Shown here one piece after another: positions 14,277 to 26,659 of a stretch of DNA of 64,000 nt. A model generated the notes under the pieces. It ran no database searches. It saw only the letters and a program-made list of their open reading frames with translations, and was not told where the DNA came from. The stretch lies in assembly GCF_964204645.1 (NCBI RefSeq), contig NC_134025.1, positions 30,038,001 to 30,102,000 of the forward strand, in the 5' to 3' direction. Source of the DNA: Tubulanus polymorphus (taxonomy: Eukaryota; Nemertea; Palaeonemertea; Tubulaniformes; Tubulanidae). The translations under genes and the position numbers were made by a program. The stretch's first letter is position 1. The number at the start of each line of letters is the position of its first letter.

Positions 14277-14989
14277 CCATGCTAAGATCTATGAATCCGC
14301 ATATGATTTGCAAATCCTTTCCCAGATATTGATACGATACGTGTGCATACCGATAACAAGATACCGAGTATTCATTGTTTATAGGTTTTATACGCGTAGG
14401 TGACCGATTGACCCCCGCATCTCTCGTCACCGTTCACGGAAATGTTTTCGAAAATTATTGACGAGATTTTCATTCCAGATTTATTGATGATTATTGGAAT
14501 GATAGACCCAGAGGAGATTTTCTTGTTGTATTCTGTATGTTATAACATTGACCGAGGCAGCGACGCCAACGAATTGTAATAAAACCAAGAATTATTAATC
14601 ATGATGGAGGCGATGGTGAAGGTGGCATTCCTGGACCCTGACGACGTCACTAGTTAAGGAATTCCGGAGTAGATCTGATTATATACATCGTATTTGCTGT
14701 CAACGTATTTTATTATAGACAAACGTCAAAATCAAATCATCATTCACTACAATCGATCTGCAAACATGAGTTCTTTTAAAATGAAAATTAACGATGTTTT
14801 CCAGAAAGGAATTAGTTCGTGTTGTTGAAAGGTTGGGACGTTTCAGTGATTGTAATATGTTTTACAAAACGCGGGAAGGCGTATCTCTGACGATTTCAAT
14901 TTAAGACGATATTCGAACCTGAGTCTCGCGTGTCAACCAATAATAGAACTTCAGAACTTCTCCACCAATATAACGATTAAGTTACTGGC

Positions 14990-15047
14990 TCTCACCGGCC
15001 CGGGTTTCGGACACAATCAGAAAGCATGCTAACCAGTAGACCAATAG
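14990..15047 (-). repeat. tRNA-like SINE fragment, minus strand
   Basis: On the minus strand TGGTCTACTGGTTAGCATGC is a good A-box with D-loop, and GTGTCCGAAACCCGG further on is a decayed B-box. The layout matches the fragment at 23.6 kb. Not a functional tRNA. Confidence 0.45.
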
Positions 15048-16594
15048 AATTAACCCATCTAAGCCAATAGTTATACAACTTCATTTAGTATTCGCGTATC
15101 ACCGCGCATTAAATTTCAACATATAAATATGTATTAATGAGATGTAATTTTAATCAAATTATCTAATGAATCAAGAGTAATGATGATGTGATGGATGCTG
15201 GGGAAGTTACAGACAACTCCTGTTGTAGAGGTCTAAATTGACTTGTGAACAAGCTACTGTCAAGCGCAACAAACATTGTCAAGTACAACTTTCCCGGCAA
15301 CATTTACGTTATAAATTCATATGTTCTCTACGAAATATATATGTATGTGTATCATAAACTAAATGTATCTGGTTTACGTGGCAATTATTCGAGTAGTCCT
15401 GACTGTTAGAAATTTATACAACTGAATATGATATTAAACTTTGACAAACAAATCACTGCATGTCTCTATATAATGACGTATACTAGACTCATGTTCACAC
15501 GAGGAGTGTATTAAGTGAATATCAATTAGAATATCCGACGACTTTTTTAAAATTACGTTGTACATCACCTAGATACCCTACACTTATGATGCTGTTGACG
15601 TAACGCCCAAAAGAGTCAAGGTCACTAGTCGGCTCATATGACTTGACGACAACTCGTGTCCTGTCAAGAGTCTACGTGGCAAGACCAGCAAAACAATTAC
15701 AAAAACGATTTTCGATGTAGTTTGTCAGTTGTCGGTAAATAATATGTATTTCGTCGCTCATTCGACATGTTTTATTGTGCGATCAAGTACTACTTTAACG
15801 CCTACTCATACTGTACGTTTGTATGGACGTGAGTCGAGGCGAAGTGTGAAAATTACCGGACATCTCGACACTTCATTGAACTGTGTAAAAGAATGAGAAT
15901 TCCATGGGAATAAAAACATTACAAGATTCCGTTATACTGTCCAGATTTGAGTACAAACGTACGTTATATATGACAAAAGTAACAATTCTTGTTGTAATCT
16001 TGGTATCTCTGAAGGTTATAGGATGTAGTCGAAATAAATTAAGCAAACCTTTCAGAATCTTTATCTTTTGTATTGTAAGATTTTATCGTATGTCATCGTT
16101 ACCATGTATAGGGGCAGAGTGTTTCAGTTAGATTATGTAGGTGTAGGTCTTTATCGGTAAAGAAGAACTAGTTAGTGAAATGGCCATAAGTCTCGGCTGC
16201 TGGCACGTTTACAAATGCCACCTTTTAGAACATACCAAAAGATGTTTCGATCAAGCTCAGAAATGTAGTTCGATGGACTTTTTCTGTTGGTTGGTTGGTT
16301 AGCAGCGACCTACGAGAGATGATGTAGCATCGGCATAGTTTTGTGAGAAGTAAATTACCATCTAACCGAGAATCAATCAAACACTGAACAATAAGGCTGT
16401 CATTACCGCAAGAGCACTAGTTACCAAATAAATTACCGCAAGCTTTCAGCAGGCACTCGGTTGCAGCCAACCACGACATCATCTCCAACAACGAAGCGTC
16501 GTAGATAAAATTACTACGTCACTTTTCAATGAGATTTTTTGCCCCGGTGTCCGCCCGGCCCGGAAGTGATTTCGGTTTTATATCCGCCATAGAA

Positions 16595-16732
16595 ATGAGT
16601 AAACCCTGCGCCACTTCCTCGTTGGAAACCGTTATCGAAGAGGTTTCAACGACACCAATAAATAAAGAGGAATACTTTGAAATCATCTTAAACGACAGAG
16701 AAAGCAGTCACGTGCTGATGGTGTATGAATAA
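16595..16732 (+). CDS. Candidate first exon or short gene, product unknown
   Basis: ATG at 16595 opens 45 codons (MSKPCATSSLETVIEEVS and onward) of acidic, coding-like sequence. A CpG-rich ETS-type site, CCCGGAAGTG, lies 27-36 bases upstream at 16559-16568, as in housekeeping promoters. The frame could stop at 16732 or splice before it (CTGATG|GTGTAT). No homologue recognised. Confidence 0.25.
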   Translation: MSKPCATSSLETVIEEVSTTPINKEEYFEIILNDRESSHVLMVYE

Positions 16733-19700
16733 GTGGTAATTCAATGAACGTTTGTATATTTTCGATATCGTGTTTGTAAAATATCATTGATAATTCGTTG
16801 ATAATAAAATCCATGTGAAATATGGCCATTGGTTTCATAAAGAGACAACTAAAACTAGTTTGATTAAAAGCTTTGATGAACAAATGGGTTTTGAGATTAG
16901 ATTTGAAAACATCAATTCATTGTCTGTGTTTTATTGGACGAGGTTAAGTATTCCACTAACTGGTGGATAGTACGAGGACTGACTGAGACTAGATTAACAC
17001 GGGGATGATTTATCAAAATCAAAAAACCCCTTAAGTGATTATACGTTATATTGATGTGTTTTGCATCAGAAATTAACGGTGTTATCAATGTTGTTTGTTT
17101 GGTTTATCCAAGGTTAGACGTAGGTTAAATGGTATATATGAAATGCCCGGATCAACAGCCTCGATTCCGGAAAGTATCGGGCAACTACTTTTGTTTTGGT
17201 CAACGGAGGGAAATAGATTAATTTACAGAATCAATATAGCTACGAAAATCCGATGTCCACAAATCATGATTTATTATGTATTGGACAAGCATTTTTGTCA
17301 TGTTTGGATACCCGCAGATATCGCGCCCCTGTGCGTCGCGGAATATTTGTTCCTTTCGTGGCCAATCTCTCGCGAGTGCGAGAAACTACGTACGATCCCC
17401 GATCCGTAAAAATCTATTTCTAACCGGCGACTCGTGAAACCGAGATGCATGATTTGAATATTTGCCGTACGACATTCTGACAATTTTAATTACAACATGA
17501 AGAGTCTACTTAAACTTCGATTTGTCAATGTTCCCGATCGAGCGAGATCGCGGTCCTATCTTGTCTATTTCAATTTATCGAATCGCCGTTTTGCCGCATC
17601 GAAAACTGACACTGGAACCCGATTCAAAGCACTAGAGATATCGCGATATATTCTTGATTATTCGGTTTGTTTCATCCCATCTTTATTTTTTTCTGTAGAA
17701 ATTATTGATTTAATCAATTATCCCGACAGGACGCGCCGTTACGCTGATTATAAGAAATCTGCTGTGAAGCATTTGTATTCCACGAGAAATCCGTGTGTTA
17801 CATGAATGAATGCTAACCGAATGAAACCCGGTTAATTTACACAGAATGCTTAAGCGCATCCAAATAACAAATATTCGCAGTTTATATGCAACGGCGCGCG
17901 ATGAATCTAACAAGAAAATTACTACCGTGTTTTTGTTGAAGTCTTTCTGTGTATTTCGAAAAGTAAACGTAAGAATGGTCATTGAAAGTCTTCAATGGAG
18001 CGAACAGTGCAGGCACTTTAATCAAAATTCCATTAAAAACCCATCTATATTTTGGTGTAAATTAACTAGTTTGATGACAGGGAAAAAAGGTCAACCAATC
18101 TCATAATTAAATTCAAGTGAATGCTGTGCTACCAACCACCAATTGTAGAAATGCTTGGTTTATTACTTCTTATTTGTGCTTCCTTTTAGGAGAGAATAAC
18201 AATGTTTAAATTCCTGTTCACAAAAAATTCATAAAGACTTAAGTCTAATAGTGTCAAGTGATCAAATGAATTTAACAAAAATTACATCTTAGTCATAACT
18301 AACATATATATCTATGGTTTTAGAAACAAACAAATCTGTGTATATAAGCGTTTCAACTATGCTTTACCCCGATACCATTTCTAGCAGAAAATGTATCATG
18401 TCGGTTACTTGTTTTACCCATTTATGTCATTGATATTGGCTTCACATCCAGAATATTTCGATAGAAATCGCTCAGACACAAAAGCGTTCGTCGATATCCC
18501 AAGATATTGAGATATTCGGAGCGAGCGAGAGACCGATTTTAAGAAGATTAAGAAGAAGTCCCAGAAAATCAAAGAAATAAATATTCTTAAGATTTACAGT
18601 AATGCAATGAACTTTCATAAATGTCAAATTGGAACCGGCATATAATGTCAGAAATGGTTAATGTACAGTGTATCTCAATTCTTACCTTTGATTGAATCTA
18701 CATATTCCAGATATAGTTCATATTATCCGAATTTTTCGAGACACCGGTACGTCACATAATGAGCCACCGTCGTCACGTGATAGACAGACAGCGGTGAACT
18801 TTAAAGACACGTATGAAGTATATTTGTAAGACATATATCAATTAAATGCGTTTATATTGATTGTTTGACCATGTCAGTTGATTTAAGCACATTAAATGCG
18901 CTTTCAAAAGTTCAAGAGACGTTTAGACGTAAGATTATAAACAGAATAGACCTACTCGGGAAATAGTGTGATTAGGAAAGATAATCAGTTATCAATTTTC
19001 ACTACAACATATGAATCCTTCTACGGCGCGATATTAGCTGAGTGAGAAATTCACAAGAAATTATGGTAAAATTCTGAGAAATATTCTACTTAATGTTTTG
19101 TTTGTTCGGTGAATATTTTTCGTTTGCTCATAAGTTGCGTAGACTGTAATATTGTGGTTATTTATGTACAACATCGCGCCACAAATAGCAATATTCAATC
19201 AGGCATTGATAGAATTCTTAGCAGCAAACTGTTATTAAAACTGGTTCAACGACACAACGGTCACTAACGTAATGTCACCACACAGATATCCCATTAGTAA
19301 AGGAATTCGACGGCGAATTCCAGAAATATCCGACTTTTAAGACCCACCAAGCGCGGCGTTAAGACGAAAATGTGCGTGCGTGCAATTGCAGTTTGCGTCG
19401 AGCACATAAAAACTTCTTTTTCAAATTAGTTTCAGTCAAACATCATAAGGATATTCGTGTCATTTCAATGCATGCAAAATAGGATTGCAGTGGTACACTA
19501 GGGAGTCGTATCCACTGTGTGGGAAACCACACTTATCGAAACTAATGCGTAAATTCCAATTCTACCTAATGCTAATGGACCTGGCCTTAATTACAATTGA
19601 TATAATTCAAGTCTCGAAAATGATATATCGAACTTACATTCGCCGTGTAATAATTTATTATTTAATTTCAATATACGAGCGCGTTTTGTCGGTTTATGTG

Positions 19701-21092
19701 TCTAACGAAGATTAAACATGTCAAGTTATTACGACACGTTTTTTCGAGGAAATTCGACGCTAATGAAAAATAAAGAAAAAAACAAAATATAATTTAAATT
19801 CGGAATGATATTCGACTGGGAACCCGAACGATGAGGATCGTATCATATCAATCTTTGCTCGTATTCATTTTCACTATTTCTTTCCTCTGAGGGTTTAAGA
19901 ATTCATTATTAAGTTCGGTGACCGCGGCTTTGAGCGTTTTTCTAACATTTCCTCGTCACACAACCGGACGAATGTGCAATAAAACACAGACATATATACC
20001 ACACATGTCTGTTTATTGCGCCACTTGTATTGAGGGAGCGATCAAGCAATCGTTCGGAAAATATGAAATACGTGTATAAACCTTATATGAGTTGGAGGTA
20101 GATCGTTTTGGCAGGAGTTGTATCGGAATTTGATGGTGGAATGTCTGTCTTCGTAAAGCCGGAGAAAGAACGTTCAACTATTCCTAGTGTACTACATCCC
20201 TGCAGCTTCCAGTGTTTAATTAATTGGTCCAGTACATATAGTTCTGTGTTTGAAGAGCACGCATAACATGGTGCTCGAGTTTTACTAGATAATTATTGTC
20301 AGTAACAATTTCTGCTCTCTCCGTTTTAAATTTAGACATTATCGCCGCGGCCTGTCAAGATTAACGGGGAAACCGATGGGATCTATAACATTCAGTCGAT
20401 CTCAATCGTAACATCATATTATTCAGTACGCATAATTATTCTAACGAGAAGAATAAACAAATATATATATACAATATATTTACACATGTTTATTACGCTA
20501 CGCTACTGAATTTTAAATATACGAAGGACATCGAGTATAGATTGACTGAATATATTAATAGAAATCGATGTATTCTTTAACGGCTACTGCAGAATAGTCG
20601 CAATACCTCAGTGGAGAATGGCTGAATGTGTAGAAGAAATGATAAGCTATGATCATTTCCCAATATGTTTAGATTAAATTATGTATTCCTGATTGATTCG
20701 ATGTAATGTACCAAATGTCATGGAACTATTCTACTTTCAATGTTAAATGTTTTGTCATGTAACTTGTAGGTATGAATGGGGTATGAATGTGCGTGAGTGT
20801 GAGAGTGGGCGACTGGGCCCTTCAGGTAATAAGTTTATGTTAACTTCACCAGTCCTACAGCGTCTTATATTACATTATTTTGTATCTATTCCTGCTGCTT
20901 CATATTGCAATTTAAATCGCGAATAAAACATATACACGAATTATTTTCGAACCGATAACGAACACGTCCATTAAAACGCGTATCGTTTTCATCAATTCGT
21001 TTTCGTGCCATTTCACTGCATTAATCGATCTTTGAGTTAATTGCATTAGCTACTTTTCCGCGGTGTCGTCCGCATTGACACCGAGAGAAATA

Positions 21093-21165
21093 TTACCCGT
21101 CCTCGTCACCGTCCTCGTCACCGTCCTCGTCACCGTCCTCGTCATCGTCCTCGTCCTCATCGGGT
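21093..21165 (-). repeat. 12-bp GACGAGGACGGT-type repeat inside an acidic open frame
   Basis: A tandem 12-bp repeat reads as Asp-Glu-Asp-Gly units on the minus strand. It sits at the end of a 70-codon frame opening at 21305. That frame has a long hydrophobic stretch (SLLIMILNISAILFYTAA), like a signal peptide or membrane anchor, just before the acidic run. The repeat ends at GG|GTAATA, a possible splice donor, directly before a stop codon. This may be the first exon of an acidic secreted protein or just an expanded repeat. Confidence 0.4.
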
Positions 21166-23604
21166 GAAGCCGCCGTATAAAACAATATTGCACTGATATT
21201 CAAAATCATTATTAATAAACTCGAAAAAAAACGGAAAGACAAACTCGAGACGCAGACAAGCATCATCCGTTTTACAAGTTTTCTACTGTATGTATAGAAT
21301 TTCACGGACTGTTTTTAAAGTTCTGATCGTCGAATGCACTCCATAATAATAATACGGATGTAATGGGTTTTTACCATGACCGTATAAAATACCACTATTT
21401 CAAGAATCGCAAATTTCGACTCCTACTGAAAAGGATATTTACACAAGCTGTTCTGCGTTTATTTTAATGTTTCTATTACCCGACTGATTAGCTGTCAAAA
21501 TGTCGCTGTAATTAAACTTAATTTAATTTCGTCGCAACAAATTAAGATGAAGATTTTATCTCTATTTGCCCGGCACAATTACGGCACAAGATGATAACCA
21601 CCGAGAAGTACATATAAAGAAATAGATAACGGGAAATCTAAGCTCCAGTGTTGACTGTCTGACTGCAGGAGTCCCGGCGTCACTAGTAACGTCACGGTTA
21701 TAATTTACAGCATATGGTTTACCAGACTTGTAGCAGATGTTCATTTTATATTTTCGAAGAATTCAAGCCCGGGGCAAAACTTGAAACGTGGATAGACGTT
21801 GGTTAGAAACTTGATTATTAAGTTGCATTAACATGAGGTTTCGTGCAAAATATCAGACGCGATGTCGGTGATTTCATATGACGGTAACATAAAACTTTGC
21901 ATTAAAAATTGTATAATAGTCAGAGGGATACAGTTCCATAGTTTCACAGATGTGACTTGAAGTATGAAATAATTTTGGCTGTTGATTCTGGTTGTTGATA
22001 TAGAACTGGCTCCTTATATTTAAAGCTCAAAATCTGCATCTGCCTTAATAACACTTCAATCCGTGTTTCTATTACAGACAAAATATCTTAATCGCGAATT
22101 TAATTGCGTTGAACACTGGGTCGGATTACTAACAGATTTCGGACGTGATTGAGGGATCGAAACGCTCAATCTTCGCGTTCTTAAATACCTGATGTTTTCT
22201 GTTTTAGAATAGACGCAATTTGGTCCGAATTAGAATTTCATAAACTTTCAAGCACACAATGAAACTGTTTTGAAGTTGATTCTACAGATGTTGTATTTCT
22301 GCGATGAAGAAATTATGATAAGAAAAACATTGTATATTGATAAATGACTACATCTATATATGTACGCTGTGAGATCCTACCTTTATACATTAATTAAACA
22401 GCTTTATTATTATCCTGTATACAATATAAACTTCTATCAGTTCCTTATGTATGATAATCCGCCGTATAAACACATAACGATGCGGACTAGTAGCGAGTAC
22501 CTCAGAATCGCGCGCCGACCAACTGCCACATCAGTACAGCGCCATCTAGACTCGTTCAGCCGAGTCACTCGATGCCGCGAAACCCAATAAAACCTATTGG
22601 AATTGATTATTATCGCCACAAACAGCAGCTACCGCGAATGATTAATATGGAATTTTCTTTAAAAGCATAACAACCATAACAACAACGCGGCGGTGATTGC
22701 GGCAGCGGCCACAACTCTGACTTACAAAATTATATTGCACGTCTACCGGAAGTTGACGTCGCATATGAACGCGACTATTAACTGACGTGACCGGCATGCG
22801 AACGATCAGAATTTCTATTTCAAAAGCGCGTTCGGCTAGCGGTTCATTTTAAAACATCCGTTCTCTTCTATTATCGACAACGGTTATCGCTAATAACCAT
22901 AAAATGCGCCGGACTCTTTTCAGGTTCAGGAGGCGGCAGAGGTGGCGTTAAAACGAAGGCTGTGTCAATTCGATGTCCTGCCGTGATTTCACCGTGTGAT
23001 TCCTACCATCGTCTTTTCGCTCTCATCAAACGACATTTTCCCACGAAAATCGTTCGTTATCAATTCCGAGAATTCGGGTATTGAATGTTCTCCGTGTCTT
23101 TGCATTTTCCGCGCTAAAACACGTGTAGATTATATTGGCCAAGAAACATCATATATTTGTTTGAATATCCATCAATCACGCATTAACTTATTTGTACTGG
23201 AGCCATTCCCCGCGGCAAATATATCCATTATTTACTTATTTAGAAGAACATTTACTATATACATCGATGATCTGTCACAAATTTAGTGAAATGGTCTCAA
23301 GACGGGTATTGATCAACTCGATTTGATGCGGTTTTTATTCCGTATATCTGACATACTTCGACACCAATCGCGAATGCGTCAGTATATTAAAACTACAGTC
23401 CGCACAGGTGACTATAATCCGGTATGCAGAAGCTAATTCCCTGCGCGTTCATAAAATCAATTATCGTTTTAATTGATTAACGTGGTCAATCAGGGCTCCA
23501 ACAGTTTTTGGTTGAACCTGAGGTCAAAGGTGAACAAATAGTAGCTGAAATGTAACCATAAAATCCCACATTATCAAAACTATCGTCGTCACCTTCTCCA
23601 TGTG

Positions 23605-23672
23605 CAGTGGTTGGTCCGTGGTCAGCATGCTCGCCTGCTGCGCACTAGCTCCGGGTTCGAACCTCAGCCGGT
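23605..23672 (+). repeat. tRNA-derived SINE or tRNA pseudogene fragment
   Basis: An A-box-like TGGTCCGTGGTCAGCATGC is followed after about 25 bases by the B-box GGGTTCGAACC, the internal Pol III promoter layout of tRNAs. The acceptor and anticodon stems do not fold properly, so this is not a working tRNA gene. Confidence 0.55.
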
Positions 23673-24157
23673 TTCCCTGATCGCGAACTTCTAGCACTTA
23701 CGTATGTAGTATCATTTTTTCTAAATCCACGGCGATGTAATTTGAAAGCGATTTTTTCTCAGAATCGTAATCGATCACAAGACGGAAGACTATTTATAAA
23801 TCTGTCTTGGTAAGTTAAAGTTTTCCGCAGCAGTTCTGTCGCTGTGCGCATTACATAGAAACACATGTGAATAACTGATTATTGAACTGGGACGGATCAA
23901 AACTGGATGATAGGTGTTTCATTTCCCTACAGACACACAATCAATTAGTCGACTCGTTTTACGTAGTCGAGTGTGACATTAAAGACAAAAGTATTTCTCG
24001 ATTCATCTACAGGATTCATTAGAGAACCCGGTATAACACCTGGGGGTAATTCAAAGTCCGCTTTGACGCCGTGGTGTCATCGGATGATCGGGAACTGACA
24101 GCAAACCATTGACTTGAGAACAGTTTTTATAGGATAATAACGCCAACCGTTTAATCA

Positions 24158-24381
24158 ATTTTCCCATCGACGCTTTTGACAGAAATAATAGAAGCGGCGA
24201 ACGTGACCCCAAATATTAATCACGTATACGGGAAACCTAGGCATCGTGCCGACCTGATTAAAAATTCCGTAGAACCAGTGACGACAGTTTTCGGGACAGA
24301 AATCGACCAATATCGCGACGAGTAGTACAGCAATAAATATTTCATAGTCACCTGGACGGATATGGCACGAGGGCTGTCCTC
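24158..24381 (-). CDS. Candidate membrane-protein exon, product unknown
   Basis: The minus-strand frame runs from an acceptor-like CCGTCCAG to a TGA near 24155. It encodes a hydrophobic segment (IFIAVLLVAILVDF), a Cys/Trp-containing loop, a second semi-hydrophobic stretch (FPVYVINIW) and a basic tail (FCQKRRWEN). This resembles the end of a membrane protein, but no family is recognised and no partner exon was found. Confidence 0.2.
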
Positions 24382-24849
24382 GACTAATTGGGTTGCCGTT
24401 CCGTGTAGAGCTTATCATTTATCAACTCTGCCATTCGCATTCACTAGCATCTATCTTGTTTATCTTAACATCCCGCAGGCTAACACGAGCTGTCATCATC
24501 TTAAATTCGATTTTTTTCACACCGGCTTCATATAACGTATGGGCTAATACGAAAAACAAACTAGCCATACAAAAAAAAGAATATTTCATTATACGCTATT
24601 ATATTGGGACAGTACAAGTATCGATACAGACCTTTTGGCCATTCTACTCTCCCCGCGACGGGTCTTAGTTTTGAGTTACGGACATAAATTTACCAACAAG
24701 ATTCGATATCATTTTTGACCTGCTTGTATCGACACACCACACTCAACAAGGTATAAGTGACGACCAAAAGCAATCTTAAATCGAAAAGTTTTCTTAGATA
24801 TAAGACTGATGTTTAGTTTTCAGATTGGGCATAGAAGTAAGATTGTCTT

Positions 24850-25050
24850 AAGGCTGGCTTATGTCGACAAGCAACGCGACGCCTACCGACTCCTACCGAC
24901 GCAACTGAGAGCAACCGCAATCGCAGCCCAGCTTATGTCGACTGCGCTCCGATTCGCAGCAACTGAGGCCGACTAGCGGGATATGAGATCCTCCCAGTTG
25001 CTTCCCTGCTTATGTCGGTTGCGATTACTAGCAACTGTAACGGCTCAAAT
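24850..25050. mobile_element. Nonautonomous element built of three imperfect 60-80-bp units
   Basis: GCTTATGTCG begins three units (near 24857, 24930 and 25008). Each runs through CGCAA/CGCAG-type CpG-rich sequence to a GCAACTG motif (near 24900, 24958 and 25030). The CpG-rich, GC-rich block stands out from its AT-rich flanks. It looks like the subterminal repeat region of a DNA transposon or a MITE. The family was not recognised and no transposase is seen nearby. Confidence 0.45.
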
Positions 25051-26215
25051 GGTCACGTGATAAGCACTTTGAGAATAAATTTGAATTATTAGGAAATATA
25101 TATATCTATTAGAAAAGCTATTTCTTTAAGACTTTGATCTTTCTGATTCTGTTTTGAATACAACGTGCTAGCGACATCTATAAAGATGGCCGCTCACACC
25201 ATAATTCTACCAATTTCGTTTCTAGATCTTAGACTATTAGTCGTATCGGAACCGGCTCCTGCGACTTGTTTAGTGTGTGTTTATTTGCGTTGTCTGTATA
25301 TTTTAAATATGTCGTATTCTTTTTGACTGCGACTAAAGTAGTCTCCTTGTCACAGTTTGTAAATGTCACCTCTGACGTCACGAGACTGAAAAATAGTCGC
25401 ACTCGCGCTCAACCGGTTGATACTAATACGTTTTGTTCAGTATTCGTCTCCTCGAGTTATTACCAGCCCATTTTCGCCTGCGTTAAGATAATCTCCCGGC
25501 TTATTCGTAATGAAAAACATGATACGTCGCCATTATGATATTTTTCTCAAATGTTTTCTGGTTTTTGAAGTTTCATGTATTGATCTTCGCGTATTATAGA
25601 AAGGTAACTGTATACGATAATAAATACATCTCGCGCCTCTGTCTCCTCTCCGAACAAAACGTGTATTGTGAGAACCGCGTCGCGGGGTAAACTTTCTTAG
25701 AACTTCGGCGATTAGTTACTATTTTTATGAAAATGATCACTGGGATGATATTTCAGATGGAAATCATTACGGTGGTGGATGGATGGAAACGACGCGCTGC
25801 ATATCGATCGTTCTATCGCCACAATGGATTTGTTTTCTTTTGAATTATCAGTAAAAAGTCGGATAATATCCCCCGATACATGACGGTACAATCTACGCGG
25901 AATTAGTTGCGCATAGTCGATTCTAAAATAAGTCTGACGTCACAGAGATAGAATTCGAAGGCGAGAACTTCCTAGATTTCATTTGATTTTACAAATTGAA
26001 GGTGGGACCTTCGTTAACTATAAGCTTTGACAAGACGACATGATTATATTGGCCCCTATTTTCACCGCATGGCCAGGAATTATTGCTTATCGTTGCTAGT
26101 CTTTCTAGTTAAGAATCGCTCAAGATGCTCGCAGAGAATGTTCAATTTTACGATTTCCTTGGCAAGGACCCTCACCCACCCCCTTTGCTGTTTACGTATA
26201 ATGTACATGTATATA

Positions 26216-26377
26216 CACTTGAACCTCGTTAATATGACTCTGTTAAAGGTGAAACCCTTTTACGATGGTGACCAGCATGTCCCAGATAACATCAATCCAG
26301 AATTGGAAAATACGAAACCCGTTTGATACGACATTTTCACTTTTGCCTACAAGATTCGTACTAACGAGGTTTCACTT
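26216..26377. mobile_element. Tigger/pogo-like MITE with TA flanks
   Basis: The left end CACTTGAACCTCGTTAATA and the right end AAGTGAAACCTCGTTAGTA (read inward) form terminal inverted repeats. A TA dinucleotide lies immediately outside each end. The AACCTCGTTA core is typical of pogo/Tigger elements, which duplicate TA. There is no transposase, only 162 bp. Confidence 0.65.
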
Positions 26378-26625
26378 TAAAACAAGTCGTTAGTAGATTT
26401 TAGGTCTATTTATTCTAAATATCGTCAAATTAATCTATTTACAACTGTGTATCGGTCGAACAGACCTCATTCTCCTAGGAACAATAAATACATATGAAAC
26501 GAATAACTACCCGTTTAGATATGAATTTATTCCCGAATGATTACAACTATGGCGATGCCAATTTCGTGTTCGAGAAAATGTTGTTTTCAATTCGCCAAGG
26601 CGAGAGAACGTGCAGTACACGGAAC

Positions 26626-26659
26626 GATCTACGCGTCTAGTATAAACTACGCGTAGATC
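26626..26659. repeat. Perfect 11-bp-stem hairpin
   Basis: GATCTACGCGT and its exact inverse are separated by CTAGTATAAACT. The loop resembles the stem of the 14.2-kb hairpin (TATAAACTAG). No coding role is visible. Confidence 0.55.

Larger units (their letters stand above)
7301..16594. other. Noncoding region without identified genes
   Basis: AT-rich, with short unmatched open frames. It holds the two TGGCAAGCGAGG repeat copies, the 14.2-kb hairpin, a tRNA-like fragment and a (CT)n repeat. A CGCCACCTGGCGGG palindrome lies at 10433-10446. Nothing else is supported. Confidence 0.5.

Noticed and set aside
22920-23090. Gly/Arg-rich open stretch after TTTTCAG
   Set aside because: It has an acceptor-like border, but the frame has no recognisable domain, no partner exon and no clear donor.
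23605-23672. Functional tRNA gene
   Set aside because: A- and B-boxes are present but the acceptor and anticodon stems do not pair, so it is listed only as a tRNA-derived remnant.
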